Origin: Clostridia bacterium
GTDB taxonomy: Bacteria; Bacillota; Clostridia; Oscillospirales; CAG-272
Reading direction: 5' to 3'
Assembly: GCA_017482055.1 (NCBI GenBank)
Contig: JAFUOH010000008.1
Span: forward strand, 1 to 64,000
DNA length: 64,000 nt
The position numbers and the translations under genes are program-made. This document shows, piece by piece, positions 51,334-60,063 of this stretch. The notes beneath the pieces are model-generated. The model was given only the letters and a program-made list of their open reading frames with translations, was not told the origin of the DNA and did not search any database. How positions within the stretch are numbered: the first letter of the stretch is position 1; the number at the start of each line of letters is the position of its first letter.

Positions 51334-52101
51334 TTACCCCTTAATGATTGTTATAGCGTTTTCGCGGTAAAGCGAGCAAATGCGCTCATCCAGAGAGCTG
51401 TCGGTTATGACGCTTTCCGCCGCGGCAAGCTCGCAAATGCGCAAAGGTGCGTTCACCTCGAATTTTGTGCTATCAGCAAGCAGGTATGTCTTATCCGCCG
51501 CCTTCATCGCCGCACGCACGACGGGAAGTGATTCGGGAATGTTTGTCATTGCACCGTAGTGCAGCGACAGTGACGTCGGGAATATGAAGCACTTATCCAT
51601 ATGGAACATCCGCATACTCTCTTCCGTCATAAATCCGTGAAACATCCGCTCCTTCGGCATATACGTTCCGCCAAGAGAAATGACTTCAAAGTCCGGCTGC
51701 TCCGATGCTATGCTTATGATATCGGTAGAATAGGTTATTATCGTAAGCTTGTTCTTTTTGGCGCACAGCGTACGTGTAAATTCCACCGCAGTACTGCCCG
51801 CATCTATAAAGATCACATCGTTTTCCTCAACCAGACCAACGGCATATTCGGCAAGCTCACGCTTTTTTTCAACATTTTCGTCAAGCCGCTCCGACAGGTC
51901 GCCAAAAACTCCGTTTTTATCTGCCGGCGCCACCGCTCCGCCGTGTACGCGTATAAGCTTACCGCACTTTTCAAGATATGCAAGATCACGGCGAACAGTT
52001 TCAATGGACACATTAAAACGCTCACACAGCTCCGACACCGCAACAGAGCGCTTGCTTCTGAGCATGGCACATATTATATCGTAGCGTTCGTTTGCAAACA
52101 T
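51334..52101 (-). CDS. DeoR/GlpR-family transcriptional regulator
   Basis: A 255-aa repressor: N-terminal winged helix (RYDIICAMLRSKRSVAVSEL, NVSIETVRRDLAYLEKCGKL) and C-terminal sugar-phosphate sensor of the isomerase fold (IFIDAGSTAVEFTRTL, VISLGGTYMPKERMFHG, LLADSTKFEVNAPLRICEL). GGAGGTGATACCGA before the ATG. Upstream promoter at 52132-52160. Probably regulates the downstream transporter gene in response to a phosphorylated sugar. Confidence 0.9.
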   Translation of the reverse strand: MFANERYDIICAMLRSKRSVAVSELCERFNVSIETVRRDLAYLEKCGKLIRVHGGAVAPADKNGVFGDLSERLDENVEKKRELAEYAVGLVEENDVIFIDAGSTAVEFTRTLCAKKNKLTIITYSTDIISIASEQPDFEVISLGGTYMPKERMFHGFMTEESMRMFHMDKCFIFPTSLSLHYGAMTNIPESLPVVRAAMKAADKTYLLADSTKFEVNAPLRICELAAAESVITDSSLDERICSLYRENAITIIKG

Positions 52102-52131
52102 TCGGTATCACCTCCACACAAATACCCAAAT

Positions 52132-52160
52132 ATTATATCATATCCACATCACTATGTCAA
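52132..52160 (-). promoter_or_regulatory. promoter of the DeoR/MFS operon
   Basis: TTGACA (52155-52160), 17-base spacer, TATAAT (52132-52137) on the minus strand. Confidence 0.9.
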
Positions 52161-52252
52161 TGGGTAACAGAAAAATAAAAGAATTTTTTCCACACACAAT
52201 ACTATATTGAGTGTTTTCTTATAACAAGCTGCGTTTTTGTGCGCTTAACTAC

Positions 52253-52281
52253 TTGATTTCTTCACAAATACGCGGTATAAT
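52253..52281 (+). promoter_or_regulatory. promoter of the galU operon
   Basis: TTGATT (52253-52258), 17-base spacer, TATAAT (52276-52281). Confidence 0.8.
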
Positions 52282-52350
52282 ATATAGTGATATATTGTTT
52301 TTATCTGTAGCAAGCAAAAATCAACATATTACTGCAGAAAGGTTAAAACT

Positions 52351-53226
52351 ATGCCAAAGATCAGAAAAGCCGTAATTCCCGCCGCAGGACTTGGCACACG
52401 CATGCTGCCTATCTCAAAGTCCGTGCCTAAGGAAATGCTTCCCATAGTTGACCGTCCGGCAATATCCTTCCTTGTGGAGGAAGCGGCGGCGGCAGGCGTC
52501 ACGGACATCCTCATAATCACGGGACGAGGAAAGGATGCCATTGAAAATTACTTCGACTATAACGTAGAATATGAAAAGAAGCTCACCGAATCCGGGAAAA
52601 CAGAGCAGATAGACGAAATGCGCCGTATCTGTTCCATGGCGAACGTCTACTTTCTCCGCCAAAAGGAGACCAAGGGACTCGGTCACGCGGTACTCACGGC
52701 GAAAAACTTCATCGCGGACGAGCCGTTCTATATCCTATACGGTGACGACGTAATTCTATCGGAAACTCCCGTATGCACACAGCTTTCAAATGCCTTTGAA
52801 AAGTACGGCAAGCCCTGCTGCGGTGTTAAGCCCGTACCGTGGGAGCTGGTTTACAAATACTGTTCACTCAAAGCTGACTCAAACGGTGACAACACCTATC
52901 ACGTCACCGATATGATCGAAAAGCCCAAGCCGGAGCAGGTCTACACCAATCTGTCCATCCTCGGACGTGTACTGCTGACTCCCGAGATCTTCGATATTCT
53001 CGAAGAAACTTCTCCCGGAGCAGGTGGTGAGATACAGCTCACAGATGCCATGGGCGTGCTCGCGCGCAAAGGCGGCATGACCGCAGTGGATTTTGAAGGT
53101 GAGCGCTTCGATTTCGGTTCAAAGCTGGGATTTTTGATGGCAAACGTCAAATCTGCGGTTAACCACCCCGAGATCGGAGAGGATTTCAAAAAATTCCTTC
53201 TTGAATTTGCAGGATCCATAAAATAA
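52351..53226 (+). CDS. galU: UTP-glucose-1-phosphate uridylyltransferase
   Basis: A 291-aa nucleotidyltransferase making UDP-glucose for envelope polysaccharides. AVIPAAGLGTRMLPISKSVP with the nucleotide loop (residues 7-26), KEMLPIVDRP, LYGDDV, and the C-terminal AVDFEGERFDFGSKLGFL are all typical. CAGAAAGG before the ATG. First gene of a five-gene plus-strand run ending with tsaD. Confidence 0.96.
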   Translation: MPKIRKAVIPAAGLGTRMLPISKSVPKEMLPIVDRPAISFLVEEAAAAGVTDILIITGRGKDAIENYFDYNVEYEKKLTESGKTEQIDEMRRICSMANVYFLRQKETKGLGHAVLTAKNFIADEPFYILYGDDVILSETPVCTQLSNAFEKYGKPCCGVKPVPWELVYKYCSLKADSNGDNTYHVTDMIEKPKPEQVYTNLSILGRVLLTPEIFDILEETSPGAGGEIQLTDAMGVLARKGGMTAVDFEGERFDFGSKLGFLMANVKSAVNHPEIGEDFKKFLLEFAGSIK

Positions 53227-53242
53227 TAAAGGAGAGATACCT

Positions 53243-53731
53243 ATGGAACGAGTTTCTAAGCATAACTACTATCTTGATATTGCCCAGACTGTAGCGGAGC
53301 GCGCCACATGCCTGCGCAAAAAGTATGGTGCCATAATCGTCAAGAACGACACCATCGTTTCCACAGGCTACAACGGCGCCCCGAGAGGCAGAAAAAACTG
53401 TACAGATCTCGGAGTATGCATGCGCGACAAGCTGAACATCCCGCGCGGAGAGCGCTATGAGATGTGCCGCGCCGTACACGCGGAAGCCAATGCAATAATC
53501 GCCGCTTCCCGTGAGCAGATGCTCGGTGCGACACTTTATATGGCATGCGTTGACGGTAAAACGGGGGAGTTGGTGGGCGACACCTGCTCATGTATGATGT
53601 GCAAACGGCTGGTTATCAACGCGGGCATCGAAAGGGTCATCGTCAGAACGACCCCCGACACCTATAATGAAATAGATGTACAGACCTGGATAGACGATGA
53701 TGACAGTCTTTCCGGAAAGTTTGGTTATTAA
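53243..53731 (+). CDS. dCMP deaminase family protein (ComEB-like)
   Basis: A 162-aa zinc deaminase converting dCMP to dUMP for thymidylate synthesis. The HAE catalytic motif (79-81) and the second zinc ligand pair SCMMC (116-120) are intact, as are STGYNGAPRG and the substrate-binding GVCMRDKLNIPRG. AGGAGAG before the ATG, 16 bp after galU. Confidence 0.9.
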   Translation: MERVSKHNYYLDIAQTVAERATCLRKKYGAIIVKNDTIVSTGYNGAPRGRKNCTDLGVCMRDKLNIPRGERYEMCRAVHAEANAIIAASREQMLGATLYMACVDGKTGELVGDTCSCMMCKRLVINAGIERVIVRTTPDTYNEIDVQTWIDDDDSLSGKFGY

Positions 53732-53732
53732 A

Positions 53733-54356
53733 ATGAAAAAGCGTATTTTGGCGGCACTCGCAGCATCCATTCTGCTTGCGGCTGCCGTGACCTCCTGCAG
53801 TTCCTCAAAGCTTATAAAGCTGACGAGCGAAAGCGGGAATCTTATAGATAAAGCAAACGACATTACATATATAAATGCCCCCATGTGCTTTGAACCGATC
53901 TCCACCGAGATCGATCCTTATGCCGAGTGCTCCGAGCTTAAGCTTCAGCTTTATGGGATCGTGGGCTGTGACACCTCAGTGTGGCTCAGCGAAAAGTTTG
54001 AGGGTATCGGCTCAATCTACTATGCCGAGGGAGCGGTAGAGCTGCCAACCCTATCCGAGTTTGAGGCAAACGAGATAATCATCTGCATTGAACAGACCAT
54101 CACCACAGGTCTCGGTGTCGTTACCGATGCCGCAGACATTGAAGCAATAATCGCCGCATTCGAAAACGGTGAGCGCACCACAATAATTCCGGAGGGCGAC
54201 GTGTACAAGCTCAAATTCTCCTCCGATAAATATGAGGGCATCTATTATAATCTCGTCTACATCGAAGCCGACGGCGGCGAGAATTATATCTACGATCGTT
54301 CCACCAAGACCTGTTCCGCAGTGGGCGACGTAATGTACGATTATTTGCCCCGCTGA
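53733..54356 (+). CDS. small lipoprotein of unknown function
   Basis: A 207-aa exported protein: MKKRILAALAASILLAAAVT followed by SCSSS, a clear lipoprotein signal with Cys about residue 22. The mature part is mixed alpha/beta without a recognised domain; an EIDPYAECSELKLQLYGIVG region and a C-terminal YEGIYYNLVYIEADGGENYI segment are noted. The start at 53733 is one base after the deaminase stop, and no strong ribosome site is visible, so translation probably depends on coupling. Confidence 0.75.
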   Translation: MKKRILAALAASILLAAAVTSCSSSKLIKLTSESGNLIDKANDITYINAPMCFEPISTEIDPYAECSELKLQLYGIVGCDTSVWLSEKFEGIGSIYYAEGAVELPTLSEFEANEIIICIEQTITTGLGVVTDAADIEAIIAAFENGERTTIIPEGDVYKLKFSSDKYEGIYYNLVYIEADGGENYIYDRSTKTCSAVGDVMYDYLPR

Positions 54357-54364
54357 GTTTGAAT

Positions 54365-54814
54365 ATGGCTGAAATTACAATACGCCAAGCGACATATGAT
54401 GATATCCCCTCGCTGTGTGCGCTTGAAATCGAGTGCTTCTCCTCCCCATGGAGCGCGAAAAGCTTTGAGGATTTTTTTAAAAACGGCTGCTCCCACTGTC
54501 TTGCGGCAGTGTATGAGGGTGAAGTGTGCGGCTATGTGGGAATGAATCTTATCCTCGGCGAGGGCGAGATCACAAATCTTGCGGTCTTTAGAAAATACCG
54601 ACGTCTCGGTGCCGCCTCGGAACTGCTTGCACAGCTTTACAAAACAGAAGGCTTGGAACGGCTCCTTCTTGACGTGCGCGAATCAAACACCGCGGCGCGT
54701 GCGCTGTATGAAAAATGCGGCTTCACTGTGGACGGCGTGCGCAAAGGCTTTTACACAAAGCCCCGTGAGGATGCAGTACTGATGAGCCGTAAGATAACAC
54801 AAAAAGACAGATAA
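54365..54814 (+). CDS. rimI: ribosomal-protein-alanine N-acetyltransferase
   Basis: A 149-aa GNAT protein of the RimI type: IRQATYDDIPSLCALEIECF, the FSSPWSAKSFEDF motif near residues 28-42, ITNLAVFRKYRRLGAASELL (acetyl-CoA loop), and LDVRESNTAARALYEKCGF. It acetylates the N-terminus of ribosomal protein S18 in E. coli. It is encoded next to tsaD, as in many Firmicutes. ATG 54365; a TTG at 54359 is the alternative. Confidence 0.9.
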   Translation: MAEITIRQATYDDIPSLCALEIECFSSPWSAKSFEDFFKNGCSHCLAAVYEGEVCGYVGMNLILGEGEITNLAVFRKYRRLGAASELLAQLYKTEGLERLLLDVRESNTAARALYEKCGFTVDGVRKGFYTKPREDAVLMSRKITQKDR

Positions 54815-54824
54815 GGATACAACA

Positions 54825-55832
54825 ATGCTTATACTTGCAATTGAGAGCTCCTGCGATGAGACCTCCGCCGCCGTTTGCGAATTTAACGGCGATGAGCGTG
54901 TCATTCGCTCCAATATAATCGCCTCTCAGATAGAAACACACAAGCTGTACGGCGGTGTCGTACCCGAGATCGCCAGCCGCGCACACTGTGATGCGATATC
55001 CGGCATCACCTATGAGGCGCTTGACACAGCGGGTGTGACGCTCGGCGATATTGACGCCGTTGCCGTTACATCAAACCCGGGGCTTATCGGCGCGCTGCTG
55101 GTGGGCGTAAACTTCGCCAAGGCGCTGGCATTTGCCAACAATAAGCCGCTGATCCCCGTTAACCACATCAAAGGTCATGTGGCAGCAAACTATTATATCC
55201 ATGCTGACTTAAAACCGCCGTTTTTGGCACTTGTCGCCTCGGGTGGACACACGTCGTTAATTAAAGTCGCAAGCTATACCGATTATGAAACTGTAGGGCG
55301 TACACGGGACGATGCCATCGGTGAAGCGTTCGACAAGGTCGGACGAGTTATGGGGCTTCCCTATCCCGGCGGCGCAGAGATGGACAGGCTGGCTTCTCTT
55401 GGTGACAACACAGCGGTGAAATTCCCATCCGCGGCGGTCATCGGCGACAACCTCGACTTCTCATTCAGCGGACTTAAAACCGCAGTCATAAATCATCTGC
55501 ACAATTCGGAGCAGAAGGGCGAAAGCTACAGCAAAGAGGACATCGCCGCATCGTTCACCAAGGCGGTTACCGCATCGGTAGTTAAGAAGCTGGGCATGGC
55601 GATAGATTCCACCAAGCTGTCAAGCCTCGTTATAGCAGGTGGTGTTGCCGCAAACTCACATCTGCGCGCCGCGCTTGAAGATTTCGCAAAGAAGCGCAGA
55701 ATAAGCTTCTACATGCCGCCGCGCTCGCTTTGCGGTGACAATGCGGCTATGATCGCGGCTCAGGGATACTACGAATACCTCGCGGGAGTCCGTGCCGATA
55801 CCTCACTCAATGCCAAGGCAACAGGAAAATAA
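54825..55832 (+). CDS. tsaD: tRNA N6-adenosine threonylcarbamoyltransferase
   Basis: A 335-aa ASKHA-fold enzyme that transfers threonylcarbamoyl to A37 of ANN-decoding tRNAs. LAIESSCDETSAAV at the N-terminus, the metal-binding HIKGH (about residues 110-114), SGGHTSL, the DDAIGEAFDKVGRVMGLPYP stretch and GGVAANSHLR are all present. Its partners TsaB, TsaE and TsaC are not in this window. Last gene of the galU run, followed by the DnaA-box-like cluster. Confidence 0.97.
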   Translation: MLILAIESSCDETSAAVCEFNGDERVIRSNIIASQIETHKLYGGVVPEIASRAHCDAISGITYEALDTAGVTLGDIDAVAVTSNPGLIGALLVGVNFAKALAFANNKPLIPVNHIKGHVAANYYIHADLKPPFLALVASGGHTSLIKVASYTDYETVGRTRDDAIGEAFDKVGRVMGLPYPGGAEMDRLASLGDNTAVKFPSAAVIGDNLDFSFSGLKTAVINHLHNSEQKGESYSKEDIAASFTKAVTASVVKKLGMAIDSTKLSSLVIAGGVAANSHLRAALEDFAKKRRISFYMPPRSLCGDNAAMIAAQGYYEYLAGVRADTSLNAKATGK

Positions 55833-56060
55833 TTGTGGAAAACCTTCGCGAGTTTTCCACAAGCTGTGGGAAACCGAGTGGAAAACATATGTTCCGCCGC
55901 AAAATATCGGATATTTCCCCGCAATACGACGGCATTTTTCAAAAACGTCGCCGTCCAGCCTGTGGAAAACCATGTTGATAATGTGGATAGATTCTGTTCC
56001 GTCAAAAATCATTCCTGTATTAAACGGCATAAGCCAACCTAAAGTTGATAATGTGGAAAC
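55833..56060. other. cluster of DnaA-box-like 9-mers
   Basis: Seven near-matches to the DnaA box TTATCCACA or its complement occur in 228 bp without a gene: TGTGGAAAA (55834-55842), TTTTCCACA (55853-55861), TGTGGGAAA (55865-55873), AGTGGAAAA (55877-55885), TGTGGAAAA (55961-55969), TGTGGATAG (55982-55990) and TGTGGAAAC (56052-56060). The first two form an 11-bp inverted repeat (55833-55843 and 55852-55862), and GTTGATAATGTGGA is directly repeated at 55974-55987 and 56044-56057. It resembles the DnaA-box clusters known outside oriC (for example the DBC sites of B. subtilis); no oriC neighbour genes are present. Confidence 0.6.
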
Positions 56061-56104
56061 CCCACTGATCATAAATACCTATTATATGAAACGGAGTAAA
56101 TAAT

Positions 56105-57274
56105 ATGAACAACTATGATGCAAACATCAAAGCTGCTGTAGAAAAATTCGAAACAGTCCTTCGCTCCCAGCTCGAGCGCGTTGAAAAGATAAACGCAGCC
56201 AAGGATTTTGTTGACTACACTGCCCTTCCCGTACTTACCATCGGTATCTGCGGCGGCGACGGTATCGGTCCTATTATCACAAAGGCGGCTCAGGACGTGC
56301 TTGAATTCCTGCTTGCCGATGAGGTCAAAGCAGGCAAGGTCGTGTTCAAGGTGATCGACGGTCTGACCATTGAAAACCGCGCGGCTTGCATGAAAGCTAT
56401 TCCCGATGACGTTATGGAAGAGCTCTACAAGTGCGACGTTATCCTCAAGGGTCCCACTACCACCCCCCGCGCAGGCGATCCCTGGCCCAACATCGAGTCT
56501 GCCAACGTCGCAATGCGTAAGAACCTCGACCTGTTTGCAAACGTTCGCCCCGTTAAGGTTCCCGATAAGGGCATCGACTGGACCTTCTTCCGCGAGAATA
56601 CCGAGGGCAGTTACGCAGTTGGCTCTCAGGGTGTAAATGTTACCGACGATCTCGCAGTTGACTTCTGTGTGACCACCACCGAGGGTACCAACCGTATTGC
56701 TCGCCTTGCATTCGAATACGCACGCAAGAACAAGAAGGATCGTGTATCCATCGTAACCAAGGCAAACATCATCAAGACCACCGATGGTAAGTTCCTCCGC
56801 CTCTGCGAGGAGATCGCCAAGGAATATCCCGAGATCAACACCGATGAGTGGTTCATCGACATCATGACCGCTAAGCTTGTTGATGAGAAGCGCCGCACAG
56901 ACTTCAAGGTATTTGTACTTCCTAACCTCTACGGCGATATCATCACCGACGAAGCGGCAGAATTCCAGGGCGGTGTAGGTACCGCAGGCTCGGCTAACAT
57001 CGGTAAGAAGTACGCGATGTTTGAAGCTATCCACGGCTCCGCACCCCGCATGATCAAGGAAGGCCGCGGCAAGTATGCAGACCCCTGCTCCATGCTCCGC
57101 GCGGCGGTTCTCCTGCTCTCCCATATCGGCAGACAGGCAGAGGCTGACAAGTTAGAAAAAGCTCTCGACTACTGCATGTTCGAGGATAAGAAGTATGTCA
57201 TTACCGGCAGAGATACCGGCGCTACCTGCGACGAGTTTGCCGCATACGTAATGGACACCGTTAAGGCGCTTTAA
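56105..57274 (+). CDS. isocitrate/isopropylmalate dehydrogenase family protein, probably NAD-isocitrate dehydrogenase
   Basis: A 389-aa beta-decarboxylating dehydrogenase. The GDGIGP nucleotide loop (about residues 44-49), LKGPTTTPRAGD, SANVAMRKNLDLFANVRPVK, FFRENTEGSYAVGSQG and NLYGDIITDEAAEFQGGVGT are in place. The SAN-AMRK substrate loop favours isocitrate over isopropylmalate. Supplies 2-oxoglutarate for glutamate synthesis in anaerobes. CGGAGTAAATA before the ATG. The region just upstream bears DnaA-box-like sites. Confidence 0.9.
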   Translation: MNNYDANIKAAVEKFETVLRSQLERVEKINAAKDFVDYTALPVLTIGICGGDGIGPIITKAAQDVLEFLLADEVKAGKVVFKVIDGLTIENRAACMKAIPDDVMEELYKCDVILKGPTTTPRAGDPWPNIESANVAMRKNLDLFANVRPVKVPDKGIDWTFFRENTEGSYAVGSQGVNVTDDLAVDFCVTTTEGTNRIARLAFEYARKNKKDRVSIVTKANIIKTTDGKFLRLCEEIAKEYPEINTDEWFIDIMTAKLVDEKRRTDFKVFVLPNLYGDIITDEAAEFQGGVGTAGSANIGKKYAMFEAIHGSAPRMIKEGRGKYADPCSMLRAAVLLLSHIGRQAEADKLEKALDYCMFEDKKYVITGRDTGATCDEFAAYVMDTVKAL

Positions 57275-57297
57275 TGGCGCACACTGACGCTGTAGCG

Positions 57298-57323
57298 ATG
57301 CGGGGGCATATCGTCCCCGCATC
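57298..57323 (+). terminator. hairpin after the dehydrogenase gene
   Basis: GATGCGGGG pairs with CCCCGCATC around an 8-base loop. No T-run follows, so it may only attenuate transcription into rex. Confidence 0.5.
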
Positions 57324-57368
57324 AAACACCTCTTTGGCTATATACACCGAGAAAGGAAAAAAAGAATT

Positions 57369-58043
57369 ATGAAATCCGAAACCCGTGATAAATACCGTGA
57401 TGAAGGCTCGGCTGATGAAGTAAAGAATCACGTCTCCCCTGCGGTTATCAAAAGACTGCCGAGATATTACCGCTATCTTCGCGAGCTTTTACAAAATGAC
57501 ATACTGCGCATCTCGTCGGGCGAGCTCTCAAAGCTCATGCACGTCACGGCATCCCAGATACGTCAGGATCTTAACTGCTTCGGCGGTTTCGGTCAACAGG
57601 GCTATGGCTACAATGTAAAATATCTCTACGGAAAAATTGGCGAGATCCTCGGTGTCACTCAGAATTTCAATGCGGTCATCATTGGCTCGGGCAACCTCGG
57701 AAGCGCACTTGCCTCAAGCCCTATCTTTGAACGCCGCGGAGTAAAGCTCACCGCGCTTTTTGACAATTCTCCGAATGTCATCGGCAAGAATATTGCCGGC
57801 TATATCGTTAAGTCTATGGATGAGCTTGAGGAATACTGCAAAACCAACACCGTCAATATTGCGGTGCTGACTATTCCAAAGACCGTAGTGCGTGAGATGG
57901 CAGACCGTCTTGCGGACATTGGTATAAAGGGGCTGTGGAACTTCGCGAGCACCGAGATCGACCTCTCACACAAGGGAGCGGTCGTTCAGAATGTTCACAT
58001 GGGCGACTCGCTTATGACCCTGTGCTATGAGCTTACAAAATAA
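57369..58043 (+). CDS. rex: redox-sensing transcriptional repressor Rex
   Basis: A 224-aa NADH/NAD+-responsive repressor. N-terminal winged helix: IKRLPRYYRYLRELLQND, ISSGELSKLMHVTASQIRQD, LNCFGGFGQQGYGYNV; then a Rossmann domain with VIIGSGNLGSALASSP (nucleotide loop) and the domain-swap helix near the C-terminus. Controls fermentation and NADH-oxidising genes. AAAGGAAAAAAAG before the ATG. It heads the run with the DnaD and DnaI-like genes. Confidence 0.96.
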   Translation: MKSETRDKYRDEGSADEVKNHVSPAVIKRLPRYYRYLRELLQNDILRISSGELSKLMHVTASQIRQDLNCFGGFGQQGYGYNVKYLYGKIGEILGVTQNFNAVIIGSGNLGSALASSPIFERRGVKLTALFDNSPNVIGKNIAGYIVKSMDELEEYCKTNTVNIAVLTIPKTVVREMADRLADIGIKGLWNFASTEIDLSHKGAVVQNVHMGDSLMTLCYELTK

Positions 58044-58058
58044 CATTCGGAGGATGCT

Positions 58059-59057
58059 ATGAGCGCGAAAAAGCTGAAAATCGAATACGGCGACAGCGTT
58101 TTCTCGCTCCCTCGTGAGAACGTGATGCTGACCCTCCCCTCCGCTAGTGAATTTGATTTAAAGGTTCTGCTTATCGCGGCGGCGGACGATTCTCTTCGTA
58201 CCGACTACGACAGAGCCTGTGAGCGGCTCTGCAAGCAGCTGGACTGCACAAAGTCAGCTCTTGGGCGGGCGCTGGACTTCTGGCGTTGTGCGGGCGTTAT
58301 GAGCGTCTGTGACGTGTCCGCCGATGGTACCGCGGCAGTATCACCTGCTCCCGAAAATAAGACGCTGCAATCGAATTCACTGCCAACCTACACTGAAAGT
58401 CAGACCGCTGACGTGATGGAAGCTCACACAGAGCTTGCACAGATCATAGATGCATGTCAACAGATCGTGGGAAAGATCTTCACCCCCGCCGAATCCGCAT
58501 CAATAGTCGGAATTTACGACTATTTGGGGCTTAATGACCCGGGATACATAGAAACGCTTTACTCATATTGCAAAGCAGGCGGTAAAACTTCGCCTCGCTA
58601 TATTGAAAAGGTGGCGATCGGTATGCACGATGAAGGTATTACCACCACCGAAGCACTGAGCGAATATATCGAACAGCGTGAACGCATTGACGAACTGCAG
58701 TCACAGATACGCACGCTCATCGGCGCAGGCTCACGCTCTCTCACCGCCAAAGAAAAAAAGGCAATAGAGTGCTGGGGTACCGAGTGGAAGCTGGATATTT
58801 CCGTCATCACCCGCGCATATGAAGTGACCATTGATTCGATCGGCGAGTATAAAATCGCCTACATGAGCCGTGTGCTCGAAAACTGGCACGCAGAGGGTCT
58901 CACCACCCTTGAAGCGGTGGAAGCGGCACTTATGGCGCGCCAAAAGAGCAAAGCAGATGCGGAAAAGTCCGCTTCGGGCTTTGAGACCGACGAATATTTC
59001 GAAGCGGCGCTTGCGCGCAGTCAGAAATATCTCGAAAACAACAAATCGGACAGCTGA
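58059..59057 (+). CDS. DnaD-domain replication initiation protein
   Basis: A 332-aa protein with an N-terminal winged-helix-like part (1-95) and two DnaD/DnaB_2-type helical domains: one at about 127-210 (AHTELAQIIDACQQIVGKIF, LNDPGYIETLYSYCKAGGKT, YIEKVAIGMHDEGITT) and one at about 225-295 (LTAKEKKAIECWGTEWKLDI, YMSRVLENWHAEGLTTLEAV). Helps load the replicative helicase at origins and restart sites, together with the DnaI-like ATPase encoded 19 bp downstream. Confidence 0.9.
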   Translation: MSAKKLKIEYGDSVFSLPRENVMLTLPSASEFDLKVLLIAAADDSLRTDYDRACERLCKQLDCTKSALGRALDFWRCAGVMSVCDVSADGTAAVSPAPENKTLQSNSLPTYTESQTADVMEAHTELAQIIDACQQIVGKIFTPAESASIVGIYDYLGLNDPGYIETLYSYCKAGGKTSPRYIEKVAIGMHDEGITTTEALSEYIEQRERIDELQSQIRTLIGAGSRSLTAKEKKAIECWGTEWKLDISVITRAYEVTIDSIGEYKIAYMSRVLENWHAEGLTTLEAVEAALMARQKSKADAEKSASGFETDEYFEAALARSQKYLENNKSDS

Positions 59058-59075
59058 CCGTAAGCGAGGTAGACC

Positions 59076-60050
59076 ATGGGATACAACAAGGAAAATTATC
59101 TGAGAATACGGCAGGAGTACGCAGACAAAAATCTGCGAGCCAAGGAAGCCGCCGAGCGTCGTGCTAATGAACTGCACCAAAAATACCCCGAACTGTTGAA
59201 AATCGACCGCGTGCTGTCCGAAACCGGACTCAATATCATGCGTGAGTCGCTTAAGGGCAAAGAAGGGCTCGACGAGCGTATCGCGAAGCTGCGCGACGCG
59301 AACCGCGAGCTGTTGGCGGTGCGTGCGGAATACCTCAAATCCATAGGTTACCCCGCCGATTACACCGCAGTGAAATATGAGTGCGAAAAGTGCAGTGACA
59401 CAGGCTTTATCGGCACAAAGCTGTGCGAATGTATGCGCCGTGACTTAGTTCTGGCGGGCTACGAAAGCTCCGGTATCGGCAATCTCATCCGCACGCAGAA
59501 TTTCGATACCTTCAGCCTCGATTATTATAACAGAACCCCCGAGGAGCGGCGCAACATGGAGCTGATCTTCGACACCTGCCGCACCTTCGCCGACCGTTTC
59601 ACAGCGGATCGCGGCGACAACATGTTTTTCTGCGGCACAACAGGTCTTGGAAAGACGCATCTTTCCACCTCAGTAGCAAAAAAGGTCATCGAGCGCGGCT
59701 TTGATGTCGTCTACGATACCTCGCAGAACATATTAGCCGACTTTGAATACGAGCGCTTCGTGCGCGGCTACGGCGACACCTCGGAGGTGCGCACGGACAA
59801 GTATTTCGACTGCGATCTGCTGATAATCGACGACCTCGGCACCGAGCTTTCGAACCAATTCACCGTCTCATGCCTGTACAACATCATCAACACCCGCATC
59901 AACAACTCCCGTTCCATGATAATCAGCACCAACCTCACCCAAAGCGAGATTCGCGACCGCTACAGCGACCGCATCACCAGCCGCCTCTTCGGCGATTTCA
60001 TGGTCATGCGCTTCGTCGGCAAGGACATACGTCTGCAGAAGCTATCGTGA
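59076..60050 (+). CDS. DnaC/DnaI-like helicase-loader ATPase
   Basis: A 324-aa AAA+ ATPase. The N-terminal 100 residues are helical with a Cys-rich knuckle (CEKCSDTGFIGTKLCECMR) as in DnaI. The AAA+ core has Walker A CGTTGLGKTHLS (about 186-197), Walker B LLIIDDLG, sensor I IISTNLTQ and a Box VII arginine region (RYSDRITSRLFG). Neighbouring DnaD supports helicase loading over an IS21-type helper role. Followed by the RAYT gene. Confidence 0.92.
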   Translation: MGYNKENYLRIRQEYADKNLRAKEAAERRANELHQKYPELLKIDRVLSETGLNIMRESLKGKEGLDERIAKLRDANRELLAVRAEYLKSIGYPADYTAVKYECEKCSDTGFIGTKLCECMRRDLVLAGYESSGIGNLIRTQNFDTFSLDYYNRTPEERRNMELIFDTCRTFADRFTADRGDNMFFCGTTGLGKTHLSTSVAKKVIERGFDVVYDTSQNILADFEYERFVRGYGDTSEVRTDKYFDCDLLIIDDLGTELSNQFTVSCLYNIINTRINNSRSMIISTNLTQSEIRDRYSDRITSRLFGDFMVMRFVGKDIRLQKLS

Positions 60051-60063
60051 ATACAAGATATCT

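Noticed and set aside
55833..56060. chromosomal origin oriC
   Set aside because: DnaA-like boxes are present but dnaA, dnaN, rnpA or rpmH are not adjacent and no clear AT-rich unwinding region is seen; kept only as a DnaA-box cluster.
56069..57124. 351-codon minus-strand ORF
   Set aside because: Antisense of the clearly conserved dehydrogenase gene; an effect of codon bias.
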